A DNA stretch of 64,000 nucleotides from Artemia franciscana (lineage: Eukaryota > Arthropoda > Branchiopoda > Anostraca > Artemiidae). A program made the translations under genes and the position numbers. Shown here piece after piece: positions 12,842 to 24,109 of this stretch. The stretch lies in contig NC_088881.1 of NCBI RefSeq assembly GCF_032884065.1, positions 2,476,001 to 2,540,000 on the forward strand, given 5' to 3'. Below the pieces are notes generated by a model, which worked only from the letters and a program-made list of their open reading frames with translations, did no database searches and was not told the DNA's origin. Position 1 is the first letter of the stretch. Every line of letters starts with the position of its first letter.

Positions 12842-14598
12842 TTACATAAAAAAACTAGTTTTTTTTAACTGAAAGTAAGGAGCGACATTAAAACTTAAAA
12901 CGAACAGAAATTACTCCGTATATGAAATGGGTTGTCCCCTCCGCCATCCCTTGCTCTTTACGCTAAAGCTTTTAATTGTTTTAAAAAGCAGAATTGTGGC
13001 AAAGAGTCAAACTTTAACGTAAAGAGCGAGGGATTGCGGAGGGGACAACCCATTTCATATACGGAGTAATTTCTGTTCGTTTTAAGTTTTAATGTCGTTC
13101 CTTACTTTCAATTATAAAAAACTAGTTTTTTTATGTAATTTCTGAACGTTTTTGAATTAATGCATGTTTGACTTTGGCTCTCCACACATAAATTATTAAA
13201 ATGAAATTTGCATATTAATTCCTTTTTTGGCTAAATGGCTTTCTCTTAGTTTTGATCAGACGATTTTGAGAAATAAGGGATGGAGAAGGAGGCCTAGTTG
13301 CCATGCAATTTTTCGGTTACATAAAAAGGCAACTATAAATTTTAATTTTTAACGAATTTTTTTATTAATAAAGAATATACGTAACTTAAGAATTAACTTA
13401 CGCAACAAACTTTTATATTCTTTAATTTTTATTATGTATATGAGGGGGTTTGTACCCTCGTTAACACCTCGTTCTTAACACTAAATCGTAAGTTTTGTCC
13501 CAATTCTTTAAGAATGACCCCTGAATCAGAAAGGCCGTAGAATAAATAGTTGAAATTACTAAAAATACTATAGCATAAAGAGCGAGGTATTTATCTCCTC
13601 CTAAATACCTCGCTCTTTATGCTAAAGTATTTTTATAACCCCTCATATGCGCAATAATCTCTGTTCGTTTTAAGTTTCAATGCTACTCTTTACTTTCAAT
13701 TGAAAAAACTTTTCCATGTTTATTAATTCATTGCTTTTTTTATAGTAATTTTAGAAAGTTCTGCGCCCTTTTCATTGAATTTTTGTTCCCCCGTGACATA
13801 TTTCTCCAAGGAAAGATCCTCCCACATAGCCCCCTCCCCTCAACCCCACCCCCAAAATAAAAAAAAATCCCCTGAAAACGACTGTACACTTCCCAATAAC
13901 CATTATTATATGTAAACACTGGTCGAAGTTTGTAACTTGAAGCCGCTCCCCCAGGGACTGTGGGGGAGTAAGTCATTCCCAAAGACGTAGTTATTATGGT
14001 TTTGGACTATGCGGAACAAAATGGCTATAGATCAAAATTTTGATCTGTTGACTTTGGAGAAAAATGAGCGTGGGAGGGGGCCTAGGTGCCCTCCAATTTT
14101 TTTTTGGTCACTTAAAAAGGGCACTAGAACTTTTCATTTCCGTTTGAATGAGCCCTCTTGCGATATTCTAGGACCACTTGGTCGATACGATGACCCCTTG
14201 GGAAAAGAAAAAAAAAAAACAAAAAACAAACAAACAAATAAACACGCACCCGTGATTTGTCTTCTGGCAAAAAATACGAAATTCCACATTTTTGTAGATA
14301 GGAGCTTGAAAATTTTGCTGCAGGGTTCTCTGATACGCCGAATGCGATGGTGTGATTTTCTTTAAGATTTTGTGACTTTTAAGGGGCGTTTCCCCTATTT
14401 TCTAAATAAGGCAAATTTTTTCAGGCTCGTAACTTTTGATAACAAAGACTAAATTTGATGAAACTTATATATTTAAAATCAGCATGAAAATCTGATTCTT
14501 TTGATGTATATTTTAGCATCAAAATTCCATTTTTTAGAGTTTCGTTTACTATTGAGCCGGGTTGCTCCTTACTACAGTTCGTTACCACGAACTGTTTG
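12842..14598 (-). mobile_element. R1 repeat, copy b (full length)
   Basis: This is a 1757 bp copy on the minus strand. Its 5' end (14598) flanks an inverted Penelope-like fragment and its 3' end (12842) abuts the spacer after the ORF1 pseudogene. It carries the 3' palindrome (about 12850-13130), the central GCGAGGTATTT palindrome (about 13560-13635) and the 5' hairpin. It is nearly identical in layout to copy c, which faces it across a 427 bp spacer. Open frames inside it are not conserved as proteins. Confidence 0.92.
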
Positions 14599-14752
14599 AC
14601 CAAGTTAGATTTAAACAGTTGAGAAACAGTTTGCATATAGGGTTGAGTGTGTATTCACCCAAGTCTCTATTTAGGAATGTATTATTATTTAAGTTTCTTT
14701 TGATTGCGATTGCCTCGCGGACAGTTTGTTTGATTCCTAGGTCATTGCTAAT
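14599..14752 (-). pseudogene. Inverted fragment of a Penelope-like C-terminal region
   Basis: On the minus strand it encodes pieces such as NRDLGEYTLNP, shared with the copies at 14746 and 28661. It forms a ~105 bp inverted repeat with 14746-14860, so the centre of the R1 b/c pair is itself a palindrome. The R1 b insertion ends it. Confidence 0.65.
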
Positions 14753-15025
14753 GACCTAGCAATTCCGCGAGGCAATCGAAATCAAACGAAACTTAAATAA
14801 TAATACATCCCTAAATAGAGACTTGGGTGAATACACACTAAATCCTATGTTCACAAAATTAACTATAGAAAATAATATAATTTAAAATAAAACAAAAATA
14901 GGAACGAATAAAAGCAAGCCCAATCCCAAAAGAACTACAATATTAGCTGCAGAAAAGGCAAATATCGCAATAAGAAATTTTTCCAATTTTTATTAAATAC
15001 TGCTTGTTCAATGAATGAACCTTTT

Positions 15026-16781
15026 CAAACAGTTCGTGGTAACGAACTGTAGTAAGGAGCGATCCGGCTCAATAGTAACCAAAACTCTAAAAAATTGAAT
15101 TTTGATATAAATAGCTACATTAAAAGAATCGCATTTTAATGCTGATTTTAAATATATAAGTTTCATAAAGTTTAGTCTTAACCATCAAAAGTTACGAGCC
15201 TGAGAAAATTTGCCTTATTTAGGAAAATAGGGGGAAACACCCCCTAAAAGTCATAGGATCTTAACAAAAATGACACCATCAGATTCAGCGTATCAGAGAA
15301 CCCTACTGTAGAAGTTTCAAGCTCCTATCTACAAAAATGTGGAATTTTGCATTTTTTGCCAGAAGACAAATCACGGGTGCGTGTTTATTTGTTTGTTTTT
15401 TTTGTTTTTTTTTTTTTTTTTCCCCAGGGGTCATCGTATCGACCAAGTGGTCCTAGAATGTCGCAAGAGGGCTCATTCTAACGGAAATGAAAAGTTCTAG
15501 TGCCCTTTTTAAGTGACCAAAAAAATTGGAGGGCATCTAGGCCCCCTCCCACGCTCATTTTTTTCCCAAAGTCAACGGATCAAAATTTTGAGATAGCCAT
15601 TTTGTTTGGCATAGTCGAAAATCTTAATAACTATGTTTTTGGGGATGACTTACTCCCCCACAGTCCCTGGGGGAGGGGTTGAAAGTTACAAACTTCAACC
15701 AGTGTTTACATATAATAATGGTTATTGGGAAGTGTACAGACGTTTTCAGGGGGATTTTTTTGGTTTTGGGGGTAGGGCTGAGGGAGGGGGCTATGTGGGA
15801 GGATCTTTCCTTGGAGAAATATGCTATGGGGGAAAAAAAATCAATGAAAAGGGCGCAGGTTTTTCTAGCATTACTATAAAAAAAAAAAACAATGAAAAAA
15901 TAAACATGAAAACGTTTTTTTCAAATGAAAGTAAGGAATAGCATTGAAATTTAAAACAAACAGAGATTATTACGCATATGAAGGGTTCTAAAAATACTTT
16001 AGCATAAAGAGCGAGGTATTTAGGAGGAGATAAATACCTCGCTCTTTATGCTAAAATATTTTTAGTGATTTCAACTATTTATTCTACGGCCTATTTGATT
16101 CAGGGGTCATTCTTAAAGAATTGGAACAAAACCTACGATTTAGTGTAAAGAGCGAGGTATTAACGAGGATACAAACCCCCTCGTACACATAATAAAAATA
16201 TAAGAATATAAAAGTTTGTTACGTAAGTTAATTCTTAAGTTACGTATATTTTTTACTAATAAAAACGTTCGTTGAATATTAAAAGTTCTAGTAGCCTTTT
16301 TAAGTAACCGAAAAATTGGAGGGCAGCTAGGCCTCCTTCCCCACCCCTTATTTCTCAAAATCGCCTGATCAAAACTAAGAGAAAGCCATTTAGCCAAAAA
16401 AAATTAATATACTAATTTCATTTCAATAATTTATGTGCGGAGAGCCAAAATCAAACATGCATTAATTCAAAAACGTTCAGAAATTAAATAAAAAAAACTA
16501 GTTTTTTTAACTGAAAATAAGGAGCGACATTAAAACTTAAAACGAACAGAAATTACTCCGTATATTAAATGGGTTGTCCCCTCCGCAGTCCCACGCTCTT
16601 TACGCTAAAGTTTTTAGTTGTTTTAAAAAGTAGAATTGTGGCAAAGAGTCAAACTTTAGCGTAAAGAGCGTGGTACTGCGGAGGGGACAACCCATTTCAT
16701 ATACGGAGTAATTTCTGTTCGTTTTAAGTTTTAATGTCGCTCCTTACTTTCAGTTAAAAAAACTAGTTTTTTTTTATTTAA
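15026..16781 (+). mobile_element. R1 repeat, copy c (reference copy)
   Basis: This 1756 bp copy runs CAAACAGTTCGTGG...TTTATTTAA. Its parts in order are: a 5' hairpin (CAGTTCGT GGTA ACGAACTG); GTAAGGAGCGAC; a 5' module with a poly-T tract; a middle module containing CCCCCACAGTCCCTGGGGG; a central palindrome at about 15988-16065; TTACGTAAGTTAATTCTTAA; and a ~280 bp 3' palindrome (16497-16775) ending AAACTAGTTTTTTTTT. Comparison with the empty Penelope tail at 11.1 kb (CCTTTTTAGCTTG) fixes the ends and shows no target duplication. It encodes no recognisable protein, so it would have to be mobilised in trans. Confidence 0.93.
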
Positions 16782-16923
16782 TAGCTTGTAAAAGGTTAGC
16801 TTTCACCACACTGTCCTGGCTGAACTTCTCGTTAAGAAGTAATGATGCCAAGACTACTTAAAAAAAGGGATTTTTAGCCTAGAGCTTTTATTGTAAGTGT
16901 TTTATTGTTTATTATTGTCTTTG

Positions 16924-16957
16924 CTGAAGACGGCCCTTAGACATAGGGCCGAAATAT
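16924..16957 (+). other. Conserved stem-loop in the Penelope-like tail
   Basis: It reads CTGAAGA, C, GGCCC (16932-16936), a nine-base loop, GGGCC (16946-16950) and GAAATATTC. It matches the motif at 10946 (minus) and 29079. Confidence 0.55.
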
Positions 16958-17126
16958 TCAACTAGGTTTTGTCGGTTCACTGTCTTGGGAAATAATTCCT
17001 CATTATTCTCTCTTCTTTGGTTGTACTATGGAAAGTCAGTGTGGTCTTCGTCATTATTATTTTTGTATGCCCAGTGGGGCTCCTGGGTTTATAATGCTGG
17101 TTGGCTGGTTGTTTAATTTTATGCTT

Positions 17127-17130
<4 letters not shown>

Positions 17131-17224
<94 letters not shown>
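17131..17224. repeat. (TA)n array
   Basis: An uninterrupted ~94 bp TA tract. A (TAC/ACT)n triplet run follows at about 17278-17345. Confidence 0.95.
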
Positions 17225-17225
<1 letters not shown>

Positions 17226-17349
17226 GCTGTCAAATTAGCCATCTCGTGGTATCCCCCCTCCGCCAAACTCACATTTTTACTACTTACACTACTTACACTA
17301 CTACTTTACTACTTACACTACTACTACTACCATTTTACTACTTTTTTCA

Positions 17350-18179
17350 CTACTTAGTCAAGAAAGGAATCCACTTTTCATTAGTAGAAATGTGAAAATA
17401 TTTGCTATCAAATTTAGCTAATATAATATAAGCATTCTTTTTATATCATGACAACACTGAGTTACTTGCAATGTACTAGTTTTGTGTCATGTATGATTCA
17501 GTCTTTAATATTAAACCTATTTAGGATAATGCTTGTTCATTTTGATTTTGATCTCTTTTTGTTAATTAACTGTTCAAATATATATAGCTTGATAAGTAGG
17601 TTAGAATATCTTCAAAAATTTAAGCCGTTTTCCTGGTGTCTGAACATTATTTTTAACTAACAATTGAGATTATAATAGCTGCTAATAATAATTATATATC
17701 CATGGACAAAGAAATTAGTAAAAGAATTTCTCAGACAAATTAAGTTGTAGCTGTTTAAGATTGTGACAGAGAGTTTTGAGCGTAATAGTCAAATATTGGA
17801 CTTTGTGGCAACAATTTTTTAGAAAACACTGTCTTTCCACTTACAATTAAAATGCAATGAAAGTATTCAAACATGGGTAACAATTTTGACAAGATAATGA
17901 GCTTTTTAAAAGTAGCTTTGGCATTAAATTATTGTGTTAGTATTATATTATTCTTTGTTTATTATGCTAATTATTAAGTTTAAATTAATTATGTTAGCTT
18001 TGACATTAAATTAAATTATGTATAAATATATAGAAAAATCTAAAAATAAAATGATCGAAATATAAAATCATAGAAGATACATAGTTTTTTAATGCGAGCT
18101 GGCTTTATTTCTTTTTTTGCTTGCCAAATAACTATATAGTATATTATATAATTATATACAACTATATAATACATACATA

Positions 18180-18185
<6 letters not shown>
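17350..18185. other. AT-rich noncoding; start of a broken tandem-repeat unit
   Basis: There is no gene here. From about 18040 to 18135 the sequence (TTTTTTAATGCGAG, TTGCTTGCCAAATAACTA) matches units of the 22.4-23.4 kb tandem repeat. The Helitron/TA cluster therefore appears to have split an older repeat array. Confidence 0.5.

Positions 18186-18186
<1 letters not shown>

Positions 18187-18264
<78 letters not shown>
18187..18264. repeat. (TA)n array upstream of Helitron 1
   Basis: A ~78 bp TA tract, followed by a shorter broken TA stretch up to 18292. Helitron ends in this window lie in TA-rich DNA. Confidence 0.93.
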
Positions 18265-18268
<4 letters not shown>

Positions 18269-18292
18269 TGTACATATATATATATATATATA

Positions 18293-19861
18293 TCTATATA
18301 TATAAAAATAAGTTGTCTGTCTGTGGATGTGTGGATGGATGTGTGGATGGATGTGTCAGGTGACGTCACCTGAAAAAACTGGATTAGGTGACGTCAAAAC
18401 TGAAAAAACTAAAAAAAGGCAAAAACTACAAAAAAAACTAAAAACTAATAAAAAAAATAAAAAAGCTAAAAAACTAAAAAAACTATAAAGGTAAAAACCA
18501 ATAAAAAACTAAAAAAAAAACTGAAAAAACTAAAAAAAGGCAAAAACTACAAAAAAAAACTAAAAACTAATAAAAAAAGTAAAAAAGCTAAAAAACTAAA
18601 AAAACTAAAAAAACTAAAAAAAGGTAAAAAACTAAAAAAATAAAAAATAAAAAAAAACTAAAAAAAAGGAAAAAACTGAAAAATAAGCTAAAATAAAGGT
18701 AAAAACCAATAAAAAACTAAAAAAAAAAAGGAAAAAACTAATAAATGACGACACTCAAAGAGAAAGCGACCAGGACAAAAAACTAAAAAAAAAGGCAAAA
18801 ACTACAAAAAAACTAAAAACTAATAAAAAAAATAAAAAAGCTAAAAAACTAAAAAAACTAAAAAAAGGTAAAAAACTAAAAAAACTAAAAACTAAAAAAA
18901 AACTAAAAAAGGTAAAAACTAAAAGAACTAAAAAAGAAAAAAATAAATGACGACACTCAAAGAGAAAGCGACCAGGACAAAAGGAATGTTCGATTAGCAA
19001 TCAACAAAGCACCGGGACACAGGGAGTATAAATGACGACCAGGACACAAGTAAAAAAAAAAATTAACAAAACTAAAAAGAAGGTAAAAACTACAAAAAAA
19101 CTAAAAAGAAAAAAAAACTAAAAACTAATAAAAAAACTAAAAAATCTAAAAATCTAAATAAACTAAAAAAGAAAAAAAAAGGAAAAAAATAAAGGAGAAA
19201 AACAAAACTAAAAAACGAATGTATATACAGACCGGTACACCGGGATACAAATGACGACCGGGACACAGGGAATATAAATAACGACCGGGACACAGGGACA
19301 CAACTACAACGGGGACACCGGGGGAAACAGGGGGATATAAATGACGACCGGGACAAAAAAACTAAAAAGAAATAAAAACTAAAAACTAATAAAAAAAACT
19401 AAAAAATCTAAAAATCTAAATAAGCTAAAAAAGAAAAAAAAAGGAAAAAAATAAAGGAGAAAAACAAAACTAAAAAACGAATGTATATACAGACCGGGAC
19501 ACCGGGATACAAATGATGACCGGGACCCGGGACACAGGGAATATAAATGACGACCGGGACACAGGGACACAACTACAACGGGGACACCGGGGGAAACAGG
19601 GGGATAACCTGACAATCTATTTATATGCAAAGACAATGGGACAGCAAAGAATGTTGTATATTCGCAAGTTTTACGTAGTTAAAACCATATATATATATAT
19701 ATATATCTATATTCACAGGTGGGACATAGGGACACAACTACAATGGCGCGTAACTATTATGGCGCGTAACGACTTACGCGCGCGGGGGGGCTTGGGGGGG
19801 GCGCGAAGCGCCCCCACCAACTAGGTGTTGGGGTGGCGCGAAGCGCCACCCCAACAGCTAG
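18293..19861 (+). mobile_element. Non-autonomous Helitron, copy 1 (both ends present)
   Basis: The 5' end is TCTATATATATAAAAATAAG, sitting directly after an A. The 3' end is CTAG (19858-19861), followed by T. A 3' hairpin (GGGTGGCGC GAA GCGCCACCC) lies just upstream of CTAG, with a second GC hairpin at about 19794-19816. These are the canonical Helitron ends (TC...CTRR, A|T target, 3' hairpin). The interior is mostly AAAAAACTAAAA-type and GACGACCGGGACACAGGG-type minisatellite. Near the 3' end (about 19605-19680) it keeps the last codons of a Helitron helicase (PDNLFICKDNGTAKNVVYS), so it derives from an autonomous element by internal loss. Confidence 0.93.
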
Positions 19862-19939
19862 TATATATATATATATATATATAGTTATAACTATATAACT
19901 AAATATATAATAGTATATATATATAGTTACAACTATATA

Positions 19940-20599
<660 letters not shown>

Positions 20600-21931
20600 T
20601 CTATATATATAAAAATAAGTTGTCTGTGGATCTGTGGATCGTGGATCAGGTGACGTCACCTGAAAAAACTGGATCAGGTGACGTCAAAACTGAAAAAACT
20701 AAAAAAAGGCAAAAACTACAAAAAAAACTAAAAACTAATAAAAAAAATAAAAAAGCTAAAAAACTAAAAAAACTAAAAAAACTAAAAAAAGGTAAAAAAC
20801 TAAAAAAACTAAAAACTAAAAAAAACTAAAAAAGGTAAAAACTAAAAGAACTAAAAAAGAAAAAAATAAATGACGACACTCAAAGAGAAAGCGACCAGGA
20901 CAAAAGGAATGTTCGATTAGCAATCAACAAAGCACCGGGACACAGGGAGTATAAATGACGACCAGGACACAAGTAAAAAAAAAAATTAACAAAACTAAAA
21001 AGAAGGTAAAAACTGCAAAAAAACTAAAAAGAAAAAAAAACTAAAAACTAATAAAAAAACTAAAAAATCTAAAAATCTAAATAAACTAAAAAAGAAAAAA
21101 AAAGGAAAAAAATAAAGGAGAAAAACAAAACTAAAAAACGAATGTATATACAGACCGGTACACCGGGATACAAATGACGACCGGGACACAGGGAATATAA
21201 ATGACGACCGGGACACAGGGACACAACTACAACGGGGACACCGGGGGAAACAGGGGGATATAAATGACGACCGGGACAAAAAAACTAAAAAGAAAAAAAA
21301 ACTAAAAACTAATAAAAAAACTAAAAAATCTAAAAATCTAAATAAGCTAAAAAAGAAAAAAAAAGGAAAAAAATAAAGGAGAAAAACAAAACTAAAAAAC
21401 GAATGTATATACAGACCGGGACACCGGGATACAAATGACGACCGGGACCCGGGACACAGGGAATATAAATGACGACCGGGACACAGGGACACAACTACAA
21501 CGGGGACACCGGGGGAAACAGGGGGATGTAAATGACGACCGGGACACCGGGACAGGGAATGGTCGATTAGCAATCACCATCAACAAAGCTCAAGGGCAAT
21601 CATTAGAATCATGAGGTATAGATCTGAATACAGATTGTTTTCCCATGGACCATTATATGTTGCATGTTCAAGAGTCGGTAAACCTGACAATCTATTTATA
21701 TGCAAAGACAATGGGACAGCAAAGAATGTTGTATATTCGCAAGTTTTACGTAGTTAAAACCATATATATATATCTATCTATATTCACAGGTGGGACATAG
21801 GGACACAACTACAATGGCGCGTAACTATTATGGCGCGTAACGACTTACGCGCGCGGGGGGGCTTGGGGGGGCGCGAAGCGCCCCCACCAACTAGGTGTTG
21901 GGGTGGCGCGAAGCGCCACCCCAACAGCTAG
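20600..21931 (+). mobile_element. Non-autonomous Helitron, copy 3 (both ends present)
   Basis: 5' TCTATATATATAAAAATAAG to 3' CTAG at 21928-21931, with the same two GC-rich hairpins before the end. The interior has a duplicated ~250 bp block (about 21000-21285 and 21286-21540) of A-rich and GACGACCGGGACAC minisatellite. It retains a longer piece of the helicase gene than copy 1 does. Confidence 0.92.
21561..21757 (+). pseudogene. Remnant of the Helitron Rep/helicase C-terminus
   Basis: The frame reads LAITINKAQGQSLES, then a stop, then GIDLNTDCF. After a one-base shift it continues SHGPLYVACSRVGKPDNLF and ends at a TAA at 21755-21757. INKAQGQSL and YVACSRV are the last helicase motifs of Pif1-like (superfamily 1B) proteins, which in autonomous Helitrons are fused to a Rep nickase. 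One stop and one frameshift kill it. Its position just before the 3' end is where the gene ends in autonomous elements. Confidence 0.88.
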
Positions 21932-22090
21932 TATATATATATATATATATAATAACTATATAATTATATATACCTATATAATATATAATATATTTGAAAA
22001 TACAGCCGTATAGTAAATGTACAATGAAAATACAAGGAGATGTAAAAAATAGATAACTTCAAAGACCCCACTGCCTTTCCATGACGAAAG

Positions 22091-22288
22091 TATAACAGTT
22101 TGAAATAGGATGAAGCCATTTAATCGACAGTGAGCGGATATAAATTTTTAACTGGATATTTCGAGCAGATATGCAGTGTTCATACTGCTGATGATGAATA
22201 CTGCATATGTGTTCAAAATATCCGGTTAAAAATTTTATATCTGTTCACAGTCGATTAAAAGGCTTCATCCCTACTCTGTACTGTTATA
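22091..22288. repeat. Foldback, ~95 bp arms, Penelope-tail related
   Basis: The left arm (TATAACAG...GATGAAGCCATTTAATCGACAGTG...) is repeated inverted in the right arm (...CAGTCGATTAAAAGGCTTCATCC...CTGTTATA). Near the tip is CTGATGAT, then GAATAC, a loop, GTGTTC and AAAATATCC, the same layout as the Penelope-tail stem-loops. CCCACTGCCTTTCCATGAC just before it resembles the tail terminus in reverse. Confidence 0.75.
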
Positions 22289-22399
22289 ATTTCGAGATGT
22301 AAAAAATATATACAGAAATATACATATACATATAAATATACGTATGTATAATGTATACATATATACACATACATATAAATTGCAAATAAGTATACGTAT

Positions 22400-22938
22400 A
22401 AAACTATTTAAAATACAGAGAGAAAATATAAAGATACAATGACCAAAAATACAAAACTTGGACAGGAGATATAGTTTTAAATGAGAACCAATTTTTGTTC
22501 CATTTTTCTTGCCAAACGACTAATATTAACCTTGACATTAAGTTATGCTGCGAAACAACTACAGGCATACAATAAAAATATAATGAAGGCACAATAAAAC
22601 AAAAAAAGTGTGTAAGTATGCATATCTTTACATAAAATACGGATAAGAAAATATATATAAATATTCGAAGATATAAGGAAATACAAAAGCAAACCCAAAA
22701 GCACGACGATAAGAAACACAAAAACTAAAGAGGAGATAAAGTTTTTAATGTGAGCTTGTTCTTCTTCTTGTTGCCAAAAATTTAATACTAATTTTGACAT
22801 TAAGTTTAATGTCATTAAGCACGAAACAAATACGGTTGTAAAACAAATACAATGTAAGTACAATAAAATATTATCAATACGTATATACAATTATACATAA
22901 ACATTTAAATATTTTTAGAGTGCTCCTTTTATAGATAT

Positions 22939-22982
<44 letters not shown>

Positions 22983-23410
22983 TGCATATTAAGTGTACAA
23001 AAATACTAAAAAAAAAAACAGTGACAAAAATTCAAAACGATAGAAACGAGATATTTTAATACAAACTTGTTTTTCTTCCGTTTCGCTGGCCAAACAAATA
23101 ATATTAACTTTGACATTAAGTTGTGCTACGAAACAAATATAGTTTTGCAATAAAAATACCATAAAAAAGCAATAAAATATAAAAATGTATAAATACAAAT
23201 ATACATATACATAAATAATGCTTTTGAGCATATAAATAAGAAATCCAATAATATACCAAAAATTCAAAAAAAATACAAAAATACAATGATAAAACTACAA
23301 AATCTATTGAAGAGAAACGTTTTTTAATGCGAGATTGTTTTTCTTCTTTTTTGCTTGCCAAATAACTAATATTAACTTTGACATTAAGTTGTACTGCGAA
23401 ACAAACACCG
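22400..23410. repeat. Tandem repeat, ~265-315 bp units
   Basis: The landmark GCCAAA...AATATTAA...TTGACATTAAGTT...CGAAACAA recurs at 22511, 22773, 23089 and 23357, with spacings of 262, 316 and 268 bp. A further broken unit lies at about 18040-18135. A short (TA)n tract (22942-22977) lies inside. The minus-strand open frames here are chance products of the repeat. Confidence 0.8.
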
Positions 23411-24105
23411 CAAGACTCAACAAAAAAGCTATAATTAAATAGTAAATGATGTCCTTCGCTTCTGGCTAAAGAATCTCATTATATTTTCCAATCCATCAAG
23501 CCACGATAGAAAATTGAGTGTAGCCAATCAACTGCTAATTCGTTAATACAGTGATCCTGATACATCAATCAAAGAATAATCATCAACTGAATAATTAGAT
23601 CAGAATTGATATCATGATACTGGAGAAGATTTTTCGAAGCCATCAAAAAGTGATGCATCATAAAAAACTGGTACAAAATACTGGCCAGAGTATCCACCTT
23701 CCCTTCGGGCAAAGGTGTAGTTGGTCAAATCTTCTTGTTATCTGTGCAATAATTTAAATTAACTAATACAAGGTGATTTTTTGGCGTTTTGTATTCCTAA
23801 AGTGTATTCCTGAAGAATTTTACAGGTGATATGTAACACCCTTTCCGAACACATTTAAGTCTAATCTTTCGTGACTAATGAGTGTTTGCGTGGTATTGCA
23901 ATATAGATTATATCAACTATCTCCTTTTCTAAGTATGAATTTGGATGTCAGAAATGCGTATTTTAGCGTCTTAAGGCCATTTGAAACATTAAAAATTATT
24001 TTATTAGCCTCAAGGCCGGCTGACCGTCTTACAGACACAGGATCCACCGGCAAATATTTCCCCGCACCACAGGGAGCTGCTAAGCCTCTCAAATAATGCT
24101 TCCTA
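23411..24105. other. Noncoding, nothing recognised
   Basis: No conserved coding pattern or repeat is seen apart from AT-rich tracts. Confidence 0.4.
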
Positions 24106-24109
24106 GAAA

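Larger units (their letters stand above)
14746..17060 (+). mobile_element. Penelope-like element 3' part, split by R1 copy c
   Basis: 14746-15025 holds the end of a Penelope-like ORF (CTAATGACCTAGCAATT..., with NRDLGEY in frame). 16782-17060 holds the tail with the CTGAAGA stem-loop and the terminal GGAAAGTCAGTGTGGTCTTCG. Removing R1 c (15026-16781) restores the order found intact at 10880-11190. There are no long open frames, so this is a dead remnant. Confidence 0.78.

Noticed and set aside
14009-14365. Open frames inside R1 copies (several of 60-118 codons, such as the VVTNCSKE-type frame near R1 5' ends)
   Set aside because: They recur only because the DNA repeat recurs, they occur on both strands, and they carry frame changes between copies without any sign of protein-level conservation.
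22404-23361. Membrane-protein-like minus-strand frames (Ile/Phe/Tyr-rich)
   Set aside because: They lie in a tandem AT-rich noncoding repeat, and the hydrophobicity follows from base composition.
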